A stretch of DNA of 64,000 bases from Microvirga sp052114605 (GCF_052114605.1 NZ_JBFRFB010000002.1:372001-436000), one strand, 5' to 3'. Shown: positions 9,161 through 17,984, counted from the first letter of the stretch. Made by a program: numbers and translations. The notes: a model not told the origin generated them from the letters alone.

Positions 9161-9178
9161 TGTTCTTTTTTTCGAACA
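9161..9178. promoter_or_regulatory. Inverted repeat TGTTC-N8-GAACA, putative operator
   Basis: TGTTC (9161-9165) and GAACA (9174-9178) flank a T-rich centre, 75 bases upstream of the binding-protein start at 9086. It belongs to a group of five similar sites, three here and two upstream of the second transporter operon. The Lrp-type regulator encoded next to it is the likely binder. Confidence 0.6.
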
Positions 9179-9195
9179 AGTGGCGTAAGGATATC

Positions 9196-9208
9196 GTTCT
9201 TCAAGAAC
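9196..9208. promoter_or_regulatory. Palindrome GTTCTTCAAGAAC, putative operator
   Basis: A perfect 6+1+6 palindrome, 35 bases centre-to-centre from the site at 9161-9178 in the divergent intergenic region between the binding-protein gene (9086) and the Lrp-type regulator (9388). A spacing near three helical turns would suit cooperative binding by an Lrp octamer; this is an inference. Confidence 0.6.
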
Positions 9209-9301
9209 CCGCCCGAAAAGAAGAATTACTCTCATTGCCAAAAAAATAGGCACTTCACTCTGGACTTTGCCCTCGCTAAAAGGGCTTGAACCCCGCGAAT
9301 T

Positions 9302-9317
9302 GTTCTTTATAAAGAAC
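9302..9317. promoter_or_regulatory. Palindrome GTTCTTTATAAAGAAC, putative operator
   Basis: A perfect 16-base palindrome lying 70 bases upstream of the Lrp-type regulator start. Same half-sites as the other four elements; its position suggests autoregulation. Confidence 0.65.
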
Positions 9318-9387
9318 TAGCCAACGGGGTGGAGACTTTCTCCGGAAAGCTCCTCCGGAGATCCTTCAATGCTCGCCGAGGTCTCGC

Positions 9388-9870
9388 ATGGACGCGACAG
9401 ACACCAAGATCCTGATGCTACTGCAGGAGAATGCTAGCATTTCGATTGCCGAGCTCGCCCAACGGGTGAACCTGTCCCAGACCCCGTGCTGGAAGCGCGT
9501 GCAGCGCCTTGAGGCTACGGGAATCATCCGCAAGCGCGTCGCCCTGATCGACCCCGAGAAAGTGGGCTTAGGGCTCACAGTCTTCGTCTCCATCGAAACG
9601 TCCGACCATTCGGGGCAGGGATTGCAGAACTTTGCCGACATCGTATCGGCCATGCCGGAGGTGATGGAGTTCTACAGGATGGCAGGGGACGTGGATTACG
9701 TACTGCGCGTCGTCGTGCCGGACATGGCGACTTATGACCAATTCTACAAACAGCTGATCGAGGCGATCCCGCTCAAGAACGTCACTTCGCGCTTTGCCAT
9801 GCAACGGGTTAAATCGACAACGACTTACACTCTGACGCCCAATGGCGGTGTTAGCTCACGCCGCGCGTAG
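9388..9870 (+). CDS. Lrp/AsnC family transcriptional regulator
   Basis: A 160-residue regulator with an N-terminal winged HTH (about residues 4-60: MDATDTKILMLLQENAS, then SISIAELAQRVNLSQTPCWKRVQRL) and a C-terminal RAM/AsnC ligand-binding domain (about 65-145). Family members sense amino acids or related metabolites and bind DNA as dimers to octamers. GAGG lies just upstream of the ATG. It is divergent from the monooxygenase/transporter operon and its 3' end overlaps the convergent FMN reductase gene by 15 bases. Five GTTCTT-type palindromes upstream of both neighbouring transporter operons make it the probable local regulator. Confidence 0.93.
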   Translation: MDATDTKILMLLQENASISIAELAQRVNLSQTPCWKRVQRLEATGIIRKRVALIDPEKVGLGLTVFVSIETSDHSGQGLQNFADIVSAMPEVMEFYRMAGDVDYVLRVVVPDMATYDQFYKQLIEAIPLKNVTSRFAMQRVKSTTTYTLTPNGGVSSRRA

Positions 9871-10410
9871 GCTGCGTGTGGAAGCCCGCAGCCTCAAGGC
9901 TTCGGCCCCCTCATGGACCAGGATCGAGAGCCGCTTGCGGATCGCGGGATCTGCGATGTGTCCATCGGTGAATGCGCTGTCCGACACGAAGACTCCTGTC
10001 GGCAGAGTATGCGCATTGAAGAATGAGAAGAGCGGACGCAACTGGTGATCGATCACGAGAGCATGCCGATCTGAGCCGCCCAAAGCGAGCAAGGCCACCG
10101 GCACGCCAGCAAGCGCCTTGTAATCGACGAGATCCATGAAGTGCTTGAAGAAGCCTGTATAGGAGCCTTTGTAAACCGGCGATCCGACAACGAGCAGATC
10201 GACTTCTTCCATCAATCGCAGAGAATGCGCGAGCTGTGGGGAAACCTCATCCCGTGTGCGCACCGCAAGAGATTGTACGAGTTCCGCAACATCGATGAGA
10301 ATCGTGCTGCCGCCCGTTTCCTGCGCCATTCTTTCGAGAACATCCGTCACGAGACTGCGTGTCCGGAAATCGGGCGAGGGACTTCCTGCAATGGCAACGA
10401 GTTTTGGCAT
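9856..10410 (-). CDS. NADPH-dependent FMN reductase (SsuE/MsuE-like)
   Basis: A 184-residue flavodoxin-fold oxidoreductase. The N-terminal VAIAGSPSPDFRTRSL loop is the FMN-phosphate binding motif. GSPVYKGSYTGFFKHFMDLVD and LALGGSDRHALVIDHQLRPLF are the usual SsuE/MsuE blocks, the last including the flavin-contacting segment. Such enzymes supply free FMNH2 to two-component monooxygenases, which fits the luciferase-like enzyme at 2779-3825. It lies 172 bases after the iminopeptidase stop, on the same strand, so it may be read from the upstream transporter operon or its own promoter. Confidence 0.9.
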   Translation of the reverse strand: MPKLVAIAGSPSPDFRTRSLVTDVLERMAQETGGSTILIDVAELVQSLAVRTRDEVSPQLAHSLRLMEEVDLLVVGSPVYKGSYTGFFKHFMDLVDYKALAGVPVALLALGGSDRHALVIDHQLRPLFSFFNAHTLPTGVFVSDSAFTDGHIADPAIRKRLSILVHEGAEALRLRASTRSLRAA

Positions 10411-10582
10411 GTGATCTCAGGAGATGAACCTGCTCAAGGGTCTTCTTGAAGCCCTGCGAAATCAATAGAATCTTATTTTAATAAATGATCGCGAAGGAGA
10501 GGCCTGATCTCTCATTCGCGACCTATCCGGAAAAGGTTTCTTCAAACGGTCTTGTGCGCCCCGCAGAAAGGGTGCGCTGCTC

Positions 10583-11572
10583 TTATCGCAGTTTCGTACG
10601 CAACCGTGCTTGAGCACGAACGAGCTCCGCTGCCATATCCGGCTCGTCTATGGAATGGTTCGATTCGGTGACGATGGTGAATTCGGCCTCAGGCCAAACT
10701 TCCTTCAGATCCCAGGCCGTGCGAGGAGGCGTGACAACGTCATAGCGCCCTTGAACGATCACGCAGGGCAGATGACGAATACGCTCGACGCCGTGCAGAA
10801 CGGCATTCTCCAGCATGAAGAAGCCTTTAACGCAGTAATGCGAGAAAATGCGGGCGGAGGTCAGAGCCTGCTTGGGATCGCTGATGCTCTGGACATAGGC
10901 AGCGTTCGGCCTGAACGACCCGACCCATCCCAAGAACGTGCGAATGGCGACGGCTGAGGGCAGATGGATTTCGGGATCGGGATGGATGAGCCTTTTGTAA
11001 TAGCCTGCGAGAACGTCGCCCCTCTCCTCTTCCGGTAAAAAATCGCGCAGCGCGCGCCAATGTTCAGGAAAGAGAGCACTGATGCCGTCCTGCCACCACC
11101 AGTCGAACTCGAATTTTCGGCCAAGCGCGATACCCCGCAGCAGCAGCCCTAGAACGGCATCAGGATAGGCTTGCGCATAGGCGAGAGCGAGAAAGCTACC
11201 CCAGGAGCCCCCGCTCACGGCCCAAGGACCGACGCCGAGATGAAGGCGGAGCTTTTCGATATCGGACACGAGATGCTGCGTCGTGTTGGCTTGAAGTTCC
11301 GCATAAGGCTCGGAGCGTCCGCAGCCGCGCTGATCGAAGAGAACGATGCGCCAAACGGCAGGATCGAAATAGCGCCGGTTGATCGGACGAAAGCCCGCAC
11401 CTGGCCCGCCATGGAGATGAACGAGCGGGATGCCTTCGGGATTACCGGATTGCTCGTAATAGATTCGGTGTCCCTCGCCCACTTCCAGATAGCCGCTGTC
11501 GAAGGGCTCGACGGACGGAAAGAGCGCCTCGTCGAGGGTCTCCGGCTGCATTCTAAGGAGTTCGTCTGCCAT
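10583..11572 (-). CDS. pip: Proline iminopeptidase (alpha/beta hydrolase, S33)
   Basis: A 329-residue cytoplasmic serine peptidase that removes N-terminal proline from peptides. The oxyanion motif HGGPG is at residues 54-58, the nucleophile Ser123 is in GGSWGS, the acidic residue is in GRYDVVTP near 277 and the catalytic His in SNHSIDEP near 305. DQRGCGRS and the WWWQDG lid segment are typical of the family, and the length matches (about 310-330). The ATG follows the stop of the DppC-like gene with no gap, so it is part of the second transporter operon. Imported proline-containing peptides are the likely substrate. Confidence 0.93.
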   Translation of the reverse strand: MADELLRMQPETLDEALFPSVEPFDSGYLEVGEGHRIYYEQSGNPEGIPLVHLHGGPGAGFRPINRRYFDPAVWRIVLFDQRGCGRSEPYAELQANTTQHLVSDIEKLRLHLGVGPWAVSGGSWGSFLALAYAQAYPDAVLGLLLRGIALGRKFEFDWWWQDGISALFPEHWRALRDFLPEEERGDVLAGYYKRLIHPDPEIHLPSAVAIRTFLGWVGSFRPNAAYVQSISDPKQALTSARIFSHYCVKGFFMLENAVLHGVERIRHLPCVIVQGRYDVVTPPRTAWDLKEVWPEAEFTIVTESNHSIDEPDMAAELVRAQARLRTKLR

Positions 11573-12487
11573 TTACTCTGCTCGCGGATCGAAAGCGTCC
11601 TGAAGGCCATCGCCGATGAAGTTCACGGCGATAACGGTGATGAAGATGAGAAGGCCGGGATAGATCGCGAGCATCGGCGCGGTCGCGACAAGCTCCTGCG
11701 CGTTATTGAGCATGTTGCCCCAGCTCGGCGTCGGCGGAACGATGCCGAAACCTAAAAAGCTCAGGACGGCCTCGAAGAGAATGACGCTGCCGAGCACCTG
11801 GCTGCATGCGACTATGATCGGCGCGATCACGTTGGGCAACACGCTGCGCAATAGAATGCGGAGCGTGCCTGCTCCCGAGACGCGGGCGGCCAGCACGAAT
11901 TCCCGCTCGCGGATGCTGAGCGTGGAGGCGCGTACGAGGCGAGCGATGCGGGTCCAGTCGATCAGGGCAATGATCAGGACGATCCGATAAAAGCTCGCCG
12001 CGCCCGAGCGCGTGAAATCGGCGGAGAACCCGAGCTTCGTCAGGTCGATGGCGGCCAGCACGATGAGAAGTGGCAGGAGCGGAAGCGCGATAATGCCGTC
12101 GGTGAACCGCATCAGCAGCCCATCGATGCGCCCGCCGAAATAGCCGGCGGTGAGGCCAATGGCTATGCCGATTATTGCGCCGAGCAATGTCGCGGCAAAA
12201 CCGACCGCCAGAGACACCTGCCCGCCATACATGAGCCGGATGAGAACATCGCGTCCCAACTCGTCGTGCCCCAGCCAGTTCGTCGCGGAAGACGGGTCAA
12301 AGCGGGAGAGAAGATCCGCATTGTTGGCGTCGATGCCTAAAAAGGCTTCAAGCGGGGAAGCGGCCAGAGAGAATACGATCAAGCCCATTAGGACATAGAG
12401 ACCGGCAAGCGCCGTCCTGTTGCGCCTGAACCGCGCCCAACGTCTTTGCCAGGGCGAGGCATGCAAGATCATTGCGTCGATACTCAT
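11573..12487 (-). CDS. Peptide-type ABC transporter permease (DppC-like)
   Basis: A 304-residue permease. It has a first membrane segment near residues 27-47, the NWLGHDELGRDVLIRLMYG motif, an EAA-type loop near LAARVSGAGTLRILLRSVLPN, and GFGIVPPTPSWGNML near the end. It overlaps the DppB-like gene by four bases upstream and abuts pip downstream. A spacer between residues 140 and 165 is slightly longer than usual and contains an Asp/Lys-rich segment, within normal family variation. Confidence 0.92.
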   Translation of the reverse strand: MSIDAMILHASPWQRRWARFRRNRTALAGLYVLMGLIVFSLAASPLEAFLGIDANNADLLSRFDPSSATNWLGHDELGRDVLIRLMYGGQVSLAVGFAATLLGAIIGIAIGLTAGYFGGRIDGLLMRFTDGIIALPLLPLLIVLAAIDLTKLGFSADFTRSGAASFYRIVLIIALIDWTRIARLVRASTLSIREREFVLAARVSGAGTLRILLRSVLPNVIAPIIVACSQVLGSVILFEAVLSFLGFGIVPPTPSWGNMLNNAQELVATAPMLAIYPGLLIFITVIAVNFIGDGLQDAFDPRAE

Positions 12488-13437
12488 GTCATGGAGATCC
12501 TTGGATCAAGCCAAGCATAGGCAAGGTCGGCGAGAAGATTGCCGATCAGGGTTGCAAAAGTTGCAAAGAGAAGAGCGACGAGGGCGAGGTTGAAATCGTT
12601 ACCCAGGATCGCGTCGTAGATCGTCTTGCCCAAGCCACGCTGCGCGAACATGGTCTCGGTGATCAGCGCGCCCGAAAAAAGCGTGCCAAAATTCACGCCT
12701 ATTACGGTGATCACAGAGGTCAGCGCGTTGGGGAAGGCATGTCGCAGGACAACGCGCAGCTCGCGCGCGCCCTTGGCACGGGCGGTGCGGATGAAATCCA
12801 TACGCAGAGTCTCGATCATGGACGAGCGCGCATAGCGAGTCACGCCACCCAGATTGGCGATGACGAGGGTCGCTACAGGAAGGATGAGATAGCGGGCGCC
12901 GTTCCAAAAACTCTCCTCACCGGGCTGCCCCATTCCGCTGGCGGGTAGCCAGCCGAGTCCAACCGCGAAGGTCAGAATGAGAATCAGGGCAAGCCAGAAG
13001 GACGGGATGGAGATGCCGGCAAAACTCACGAAGCTGATGAGCGTATCGAACCTTCCGCCCGGCCTGATGGCGGAGCGGATGCCGAGAGCGATGGCGAGAA
13101 GGCTGCTGATCACGAGCGTGAGCGCGACGAGTTTTGTCGTCTGCCAGAGCGCCGGTCCGATAATGTCGAGCACGGGCCGGGCATAGACACGAGAGAAGCC
13201 GAAATCGCCGCTCAAGGCCGCAATCAGCCAGCGCCAATAGCGGGCGATAAGCGGTTGATCGAGGCCGTGCAGCGCGCGCAATCGATCCGCATCGGCCACC
13301 GTCATGCCGGGGTTAGACATGACCATAAGATCGATGGGATCGCCCGGCATCAAGCCGATGAGGCCATAGACGACGAAGGACATAACGAGCAGAACGACCG
13401 CCATGCCAAAAACGCGGCGCAGGAGAAAGACGGTCAT
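12484..13437 (-). CDS. Peptide-type ABC transporter permease (DppB-like)
   Basis: A 317-residue permease with an N-terminal helix, LMPGDPIDLM after it, a TM domain with MIETLRMDFIRTARAKGARE as the EAA loop, and a C-terminal DLAYAWLDPRI end typical of DppB. Stop and start codons overlap the neighbouring genes by four bases on both sides, so subunit ratios are probably set by translational coupling. Confidence 0.92.
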   Translation of the reverse strand: MTVFLLRRVFGMAVVLLVMSFVVYGLIGLMPGDPIDLMVMSNPGMTVADADRLRALHGLDQPLIARYWRWLIAALSGDFGFSRVYARPVLDIIGPALWQTTKLVALTLVISSLLAIALGIRSAIRPGGRFDTLISFVSFAGISIPSFWLALILILTFAVGLGWLPASGMGQPGEESFWNGARYLILPVATLVIANLGGVTRYARSSMIETLRMDFIRTARAKGARELRVVLRHAFPNALTSVITVIGVNFGTLFSGALITETMFAQRGLGKTIYDAILGNDFNLALVALLFATFATLIGNLLADLAYAWLDPRISMT

Positions 13438-14411
13438 TCGACCATCTCCACAAAGTGACAGGCCGTGAGATGAGCGGCATCACGATGTGCCTTGAGTTCC
13501 GGACGCTCGCGGCGGCAGATATCTTGGGCCAGCGGGCAGCGGGGATGGAAAGCGCAGCCCGACGGCACGGCGAGAGGGCTCGGAAGATCGCCGGCGATCA
13601 GGGTTCGCCTCCGGCGTCCCTGGCCGATACGCGGCACGGCGGCCAGAAGTCCCTGCGTATAGGGATGCCGGGGATTGGCGAAAAGCGCATCGCGCCCGGC
13701 GATTTCCACGAGACGGCCGAGATACATCACCGCGACGCGATCGGCGATGTGATGGACGGCGGCGAGATCGTGGCTGATGAAGAGATAGCTCAGACCGCGC
13801 TCGCGCTTAAGACTTCCCAGCAGGTTGAGCACCTGGCTCTGCACCGAAACATCGAGCGCGGATAACGGCTCGTCGGCAACGACGAGCTGCGGCTCCGGCG
13901 CGAGAGCGCGCGCAATCGCGATGCGCTGGCGCTGTCCGCCGGAGAATTCATGCGGATAGCGATTGAGCGCATCCGCCGGCAAGCCGACCTGCCCGATCAG
14001 ATCCTGCACCCTGGCACGGATCTCACGGGCATCTCCCATACGATTGATCTTCAAGGGCTCGCTTAAGATCTCGGAGACTGTCATGCGCGGATCGAGGGAG
14101 GAGAAGGGATCCTGGAACACCATTTGGATCGCGCGGCGCACAGGTTTGCGGCTGGCGCGCGGCAGATCGAAGATGTCCCGGCCTTGAAAGGAGACCACGC
14201 CCTTTGGCGCTTTATAAAGCCCGGCAATGGCGCGGCCCGCCGTAGTCTTGCCGCAACCGCTCTCACCCACGAGCGCCAAAGTCTCGCCGGGAGCAATATC
14301 GAAACTCACTTCCTGCACGGCCTGAATGACGCGACGGCGCTTTGGCAGAAGCTGCACGCCGCCTACGGGAAAGCTGATCGTCAATCCCTTGACGGAAAGA
14401 AGAATGGTCAT
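13434..14411 (-). CDS. Peptide-type ABC transporter ATPase (DppF-like)
   Basis: A 325-residue ATPase. Walker A GESGCGKTTAG lies near residues 54-64, the signature is FSGGQRQRIAIARAL and Walker B ends in VVADEP. The C-terminal oligopeptide-transporter extension contains CAFHPRCPLAQDIC, the cysteine cluster of this subfamily that is known to hold an Fe-S cluster in some members. It partners with the DppD-like ATPase upstream. Confidence 0.92.
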   Translation of the reverse strand: MTILLSVKGLTISFPVGGVQLLPKRRRVIQAVQEVSFDIAPGETLALVGESGCGKTTAGRAIAGLYKAPKGVVSFQGRDIFDLPRASRKPVRRAIQMVFQDPFSSLDPRMTVSEILSEPLKINRMGDAREIRARVQDLIGQVGLPADALNRYPHEFSGGQRQRIAIARALAPEPQLVVADEPLSALDVSVQSQVLNLLGSLKRERGLSYLFISHDLAAVHHIADRVAVMYLGRLVEIAGRDALFANPRHPYTQGLLAAVPRIGQGRRRRTLIAGDLPSPLAVPSGCAFHPRCPLAQDICRRERPELKAHRDAAHLTACHFVEMVE

Positions 14412-15424
14412 GGACGAACCTTATGGCAGGCGACTTCATGCCCGGGTCTGACCGCGAGCAAGGCGGGCACGAGGGCATAGCATTCCGAATCCGCCTTTGG
14501 GCAGCGCCCGGCAAAGCGGCATCCCTTGAGATTGCCGTCGAGGCGCGGAACCATGCCGGGAATGACCGGCAGCTCATTCTGCCGGTCGCCGATCTTCGGC
14601 AGGGTTGCGATCAGACCTTGCGTGTAGGGATGAAGTGGATCGGAAAAGAGCGCATCAGCGCTCGCGTGCTCCACGACCTGTCCTGCGTACATGACGATGA
14701 CGTCGTCCGCGATTTCCGACACCACAGCAAGGTTGTGACTAATGAACTGCACCGCCATGCCAATCTCGCCCTGCAGGCGCTGCATGAGTTCGAGGATCTG
14801 CGCCTGGATCGTCACATCAAGCGCCGTCGTCGGCTCATCCGCGATCAGAACATCAGGACGGCAGGCCAAAGCCATCGCGATCACGACACGCTGGCGCATG
14901 CCACCGGACAACTGATGCGGATAAGCGGCGGCGCGCTCGGCTGGAGACGGAATGCCCACGAGGCGCAATTCCTCGACCGCACGCTCACGCGCCTCTTTCC
15001 AGCCCAGACCCTCGTGAAGATGCAGCACTTCCGCGATCTGATCGCCAACCCGCATGGCGGGGTTGAGCGCCGTCATAGGCTCCTGGAACACCATCGCAAT
15101 GCGCTTGCCGCGAATTTCCGGCCATTCATTCGCAGCGAGCGCAGACAGGTCCTGACCGTTGAGGCCGATGCGTCCCGAAACGCGTCCCGATTTCGGAACG
15201 AGCCCCATGAGCGCCAGCGCCGTCATGGATTTGCCGCAGCCGCTTTCACCGACGACGCCGAGCGTTTGCCCGCGCGCGATCGCATAGGTCAGGCCATCGA
15301 CGACACGCCTTGTGCCTTTATGATACGGAAAGTCGACGGACAAGCCGTCGACTTCGAGAGCGAGTGGCGAAGTGAGCCTGGACGCATGACGTCCAGGCTC
15401 ATTTTTAAGGCGATCAGATTGCAT
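14408..15424 (-). CDS. Peptide-type ABC transporter ATPase (DppD-like)
   Basis: A 338-residue ATPase with Walker A GESGCGKSM, signature LSGGMRQRVVIAMAL, Walker B LIADEP and the C-terminal GCRFAGRCPKADSEC cysteine region. The start at 15424 overlaps the binding-protein stop by 11 bases. It is a separate gene here, unlike the fused ATPase of the first transporter in this window. Confidence 0.92.
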   Translation of the reverse strand: MQSDRLKNEPGRHASRLTSPLALEVDGLSVDFPYHKGTRRVVDGLTYAIARGQTLGVVGESGCGKSMTALALMGLVPKSGRVSGRIGLNGQDLSALAANEWPEIRGKRIAMVFQEPMTALNPAMRVGDQIAEVLHLHEGLGWKEARERAVEELRLVGIPSPAERAAAYPHQLSGGMRQRVVIAMALACRPDVLIADEPTTALDVTIQAQILELMQRLQGEIGMAVQFISHNLAVVSEIADDVIVMYAGQVVEHASADALFSDPLHPYTQGLIATLPKIGDRQNELPVIPGMVPRLDGNLKGCRFAGRCPKADSECYALVPALLAVRPGHEVACHKVRP

Positions 15425-17099
15425 GCCAGGTTTCAGCCCAATGCGTGCTCACACCGCTGCCGGTCGGCTCGACGCCCTTCAGCCATTTCGGAATTGCGAG
15501 AGGCTGAACGCGGAAGAAGAGCGGGAGGACGGGCAGCTCTTCCACATAGATCCGCTGCAGCTCGGCCCAGAGCGGCTTGCGGGCTGCGGGGTCGAGTTCG
15601 ACGAGGAGCTTGTCCAGGGCCGCATCGAATTTCGGATTGGAGAACGCGGCGATGTTGTTGCCGGCCCAGTTGTTGCCGTCGACAGGAATGGCCGAAGTGT
15701 GAAGGTTGCGCACCGGCGGCTCATCCGGATCGCTGGTCCAGGCATAAAGGGCAAGGCCACTATAGGTGCGCTTGCGTGCCGTCTCGCCGAAGAACGTGCG
15801 TGCCGGCTCGTTCTTGATCACGACCTCGACGCCGATCTCACGCCACTGGCTCTGCAGAACCTGCTGCACGAGTTCGCGCACCTTGTTGCCGGCCGTCGTG
15901 CCGAAATCCAGCGACAGGCGCTGGCCCTGCGCATTGACCCTGACCTTGTCGGGCCCGACTTTCCAGCCCGCCTCTTCGAGAAGCGCCGCTGCCTTCTTCG
16001 CATCATAGGCGAATTTGGTGACGCTGTTGTCATATAAGGGGCTGATCGGTGCGAGGAACGAGTCCGCCACGGGCTCACGGCCATCGAAGAGCTTGTCGGT
16101 CAGCGCCTTGCGGTTGATCGCATGGAGCAGAGCCTGGCGGACGCGCTTGTCCTGCAGAATGGGGTTGTTCTTCTGAAGGTCGATATGCTCGTAGGTGTAG
16201 CTCGGCTTGTAGATGAATTCGAACTTGGCTTTGTGAGTTTTTTCGAGTTCCAGCACCTGATCGGTGGTCAGACCCACGCCATCGCCCGGCGCGAAATCCA
16301 CATCTCCCGATAGCACGTTCGCCTGCAACGCCGCCGAGTTCTCGATGGTGCGAATGACGATTCGCTTGAAGTGCGGCGTCTTGCCGAACCAATGCGGGTT
16401 GGGCTCAAGCACGATATTCGCACCCGACTGGATTTCCTTGATCAGGTAAGGGCCATTGTAGAGCCCGGGTGTCGTCGAAGCGCGATTATAGGCCGTATTC
16501 TTCGGATATTCGGCAACGCCGACGCTTTTGACGATGGGGCCTTCGATATGCTCCGGCAGGATGCGGAAGCGGCCGAGTTCGTTGTAGTCGCTGCGAACCG
16601 TCTTGGTGTGCAGAATGACAGTCTTGTCGTCGACCACGTCGATCTTCTCGTAACGGTCATAAGCATCGAGGCTTAAGAATCCTGCCTCCTTCTGACGTCC
16701 GAGATTCCACGTGAAGAGCACATCCTTCGCCGTCACTGGAACGCCATCGCCCCAGGTGGCCTTGGGATGAATCTTGAACGTGATGGCAATGCCCTTTGAG
16801 CCGTCATCGCGGGTCTCGATCTTGGCGAGACCGTTCTCAATGGTCGGGTACTCGGTGCAGAGAAGGCAGACATTCTTGCCCTCGCCGTTGAACGCCGTCG
16901 ACTGGCGATAAACGAAGCCCAGCACGTAATCCTTCGAGGTGATGGCCTCGTGATTGGGGTTGAGGTTCGAGGGATACTGCGTGGCGCCGATGACCAATTG
17001 ATCCTTGGCGGCCAACGCGGTTCCGAACGAGCCCAGGGTTGCGACGACGGCAAGCGCCGTCCGCAAGCCCCTCTTGCCGGAGCGTTGGAAAGAAGACAT
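15414..17099 (-). CDS. ABC transporter substrate-binding protein (peptide family 5)
   Basis: A 561-residue periplasmic binding protein with a Sec signal peptide (RSGKRGLRTALAVVATLG, cleavage likely after ALAA near residue 31). Family blocks include KATWGDGVPVTAKDV and VRQALLHAINRKAL. Two cysteines lie close together in NVCLLCTEYP (residues ~75-80), which is unusual for the family and could form a disulfide or bind metal. The start overlaps the stop of the upstream 69-residue gene by one base. Two palindromes about 550-690 bases upstream resemble those of the first operon. Confidence 0.9.
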   Translation of the reverse strand: MSSFQRSGKRGLRTALAVVATLGSFGTALAAKDQLVIGATQYPSNLNPNHEAITSKDYVLGFVYRQSTAFNGEGKNVCLLCTEYPTIENGLAKIETRDDGSKGIAITFKIHPKATWGDGVPVTAKDVLFTWNLGRQKEAGFLSLDAYDRYEKIDVVDDKTVILHTKTVRSDYNELGRFRILPEHIEGPIVKSVGVAEYPKNTAYNRASTTPGLYNGPYLIKEIQSGANIVLEPNPHWFGKTPHFKRIVIRTIENSAALQANVLSGDVDFAPGDGVGLTTDQVLELEKTHKAKFEFIYKPSYTYEHIDLQKNNPILQDKRVRQALLHAINRKALTDKLFDGREPVADSFLAPISPLYDNSVTKFAYDAKKAAALLEEAGWKVGPDKVRVNAQGQRLSLDFGTTAGNKVRELVQQVLQSQWREIGVEVVIKNEPARTFFGETARKRTYSGLALYAWTSDPDEPPVRNLHTSAIPVDGNNWAGNNIAAFSNPKFDAALDKLLVELDPAARKPLWAELQRIYVEELPVLPLFFRVQPLAIPKWLKGVEPTGSGVSTHWAETWHAI

Positions 17100-17308
17100 C
17101 AGGATAGACCTTTCTTGGAGGGATAAGCGGAAGGCTGCTTGCTGAGCGTGTCGCGCACAGCGCGATTGGCGTGGGCGATGCTGCGGAATACTTCCCGGTC
17201 CAGGGACTGGAAGGCAGCCTCAGCCGCGAAGAAGCGAAAGCCGCCTTGGGTAGCGACGATGACGCCAGCGGCGATTTCCTCGATTTCGATGATGTGAGCG
17301 GTCGGCAT
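17099..17308 (-). CDS. Small conserved-looking protein leading the peptide transporter operon
   Basis: A 69-residue protein starting at the ATG at 17308, preceded by GGAGAG at good spacing; the longer upstream frame has no such signal. The sequence has a compact beta-rich start (HIIEIEEIAAGVIVATQGG), then FRFFAAEAAFQSLD, and a basic tail. No signal peptide or membrane segment is present, so it should be cytoplasmic. I remember similar short proteins in front of peptide-transporter operons in rhizobia but know no function. Its stop overlaps the binding-protein start, so translation is coupled. Confidence 0.7.
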   Translation of the reverse strand: MPTAHIIEIEEIAAGVIVATQGGFRFFAAEAAFQSLDREVFRSIAHANRAVRDTLSKQPSAYPSKKGLS

Positions 17309-17633
17309 GGCAAAGCTCTCCTGCCGCCGGCAGAGGGCCGGCGTTGTACGACGGTGTTGTCGGGAAAGGATCTCCTCGTTCAGAAGAGACAACACTCATG
17401 GCGGATGCGCATTCGGCGCATCGGGCGGAGAGGAGCCGGATTTGGCAGAATATCGATCATGACCAGCAATCCTTTGACTGCAAGTCACGAAGCGTTGGCA
17501 CGCCCCGTGACGCTTTAGCGTTTGATGACGCGGCGCAAGCTGTGCACTTCAAATCACCGCGGTTCCCAATCTGCAGGAGCAGATTGGGAACTGTTACAGA
17601 GTGTCCCGGATAATCGGCCGAGTCAACTGAAAT

Positions 17634-17649
17634 GTTCTTTTTTTAGAAC
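17634..17649. promoter_or_regulatory. Inverted repeat GTTCTTTTTTTAGAAC, putative operator
   Basis: GTTCT and AGAAC arms around a T-run, nearly the same as the element at 9161-9178 in front of the first transporter operon. This suggests that the same Lrp-type regulator controls both operons. Confidence 0.6.
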
Positions 17650-17770
17650 GAAAATTCGGAAAACAATGCGCTTCCGTCTTCTGGAAAAATGAGAAAGCCC
17701 TGTTTTCTCTCAATTTTATAGGCTTGCCCCATTTGCCAGCCTAACTTTCTATACAGACAACCCACAGGCC

Positions 17771-17786
17771 GTTCTTTTTGAAGGAC
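17771..17786. promoter_or_regulatory. Imperfect inverted repeat GTTCTTTTTGAAGGAC
   Basis: Degenerate version of the same 16-base element, one mismatch in the right arm (GGAC instead of GAAC), 137 bases from the better site at 17,634. Confidence 0.4.
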
Positions 17787-17984
17787 GAAACTGATGATTT
17801 GTAACGGCAGAGATTTGTGCTTTTGCTTAGCAGGAGATCGGACAGCATCCCCGAAGGGTGCCAGTGGGGGCTCTCTGCTAGGCGCCCCTCTTGGTGCGAA
17901 CCTGTCTCATCAGCCGCACCCGGGAGAAATCTAACAAAATTTATCTTTATTTTTCAATGACTTATAGGAGTCTAGGAACCCAAC

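Noticed and set aside
14423..15817. 464-codon plus-strand open frame
   Set aside because: Shadow spanning the ends of the DppD-like and binding-protein genes; Arg/His-rich with no motif.
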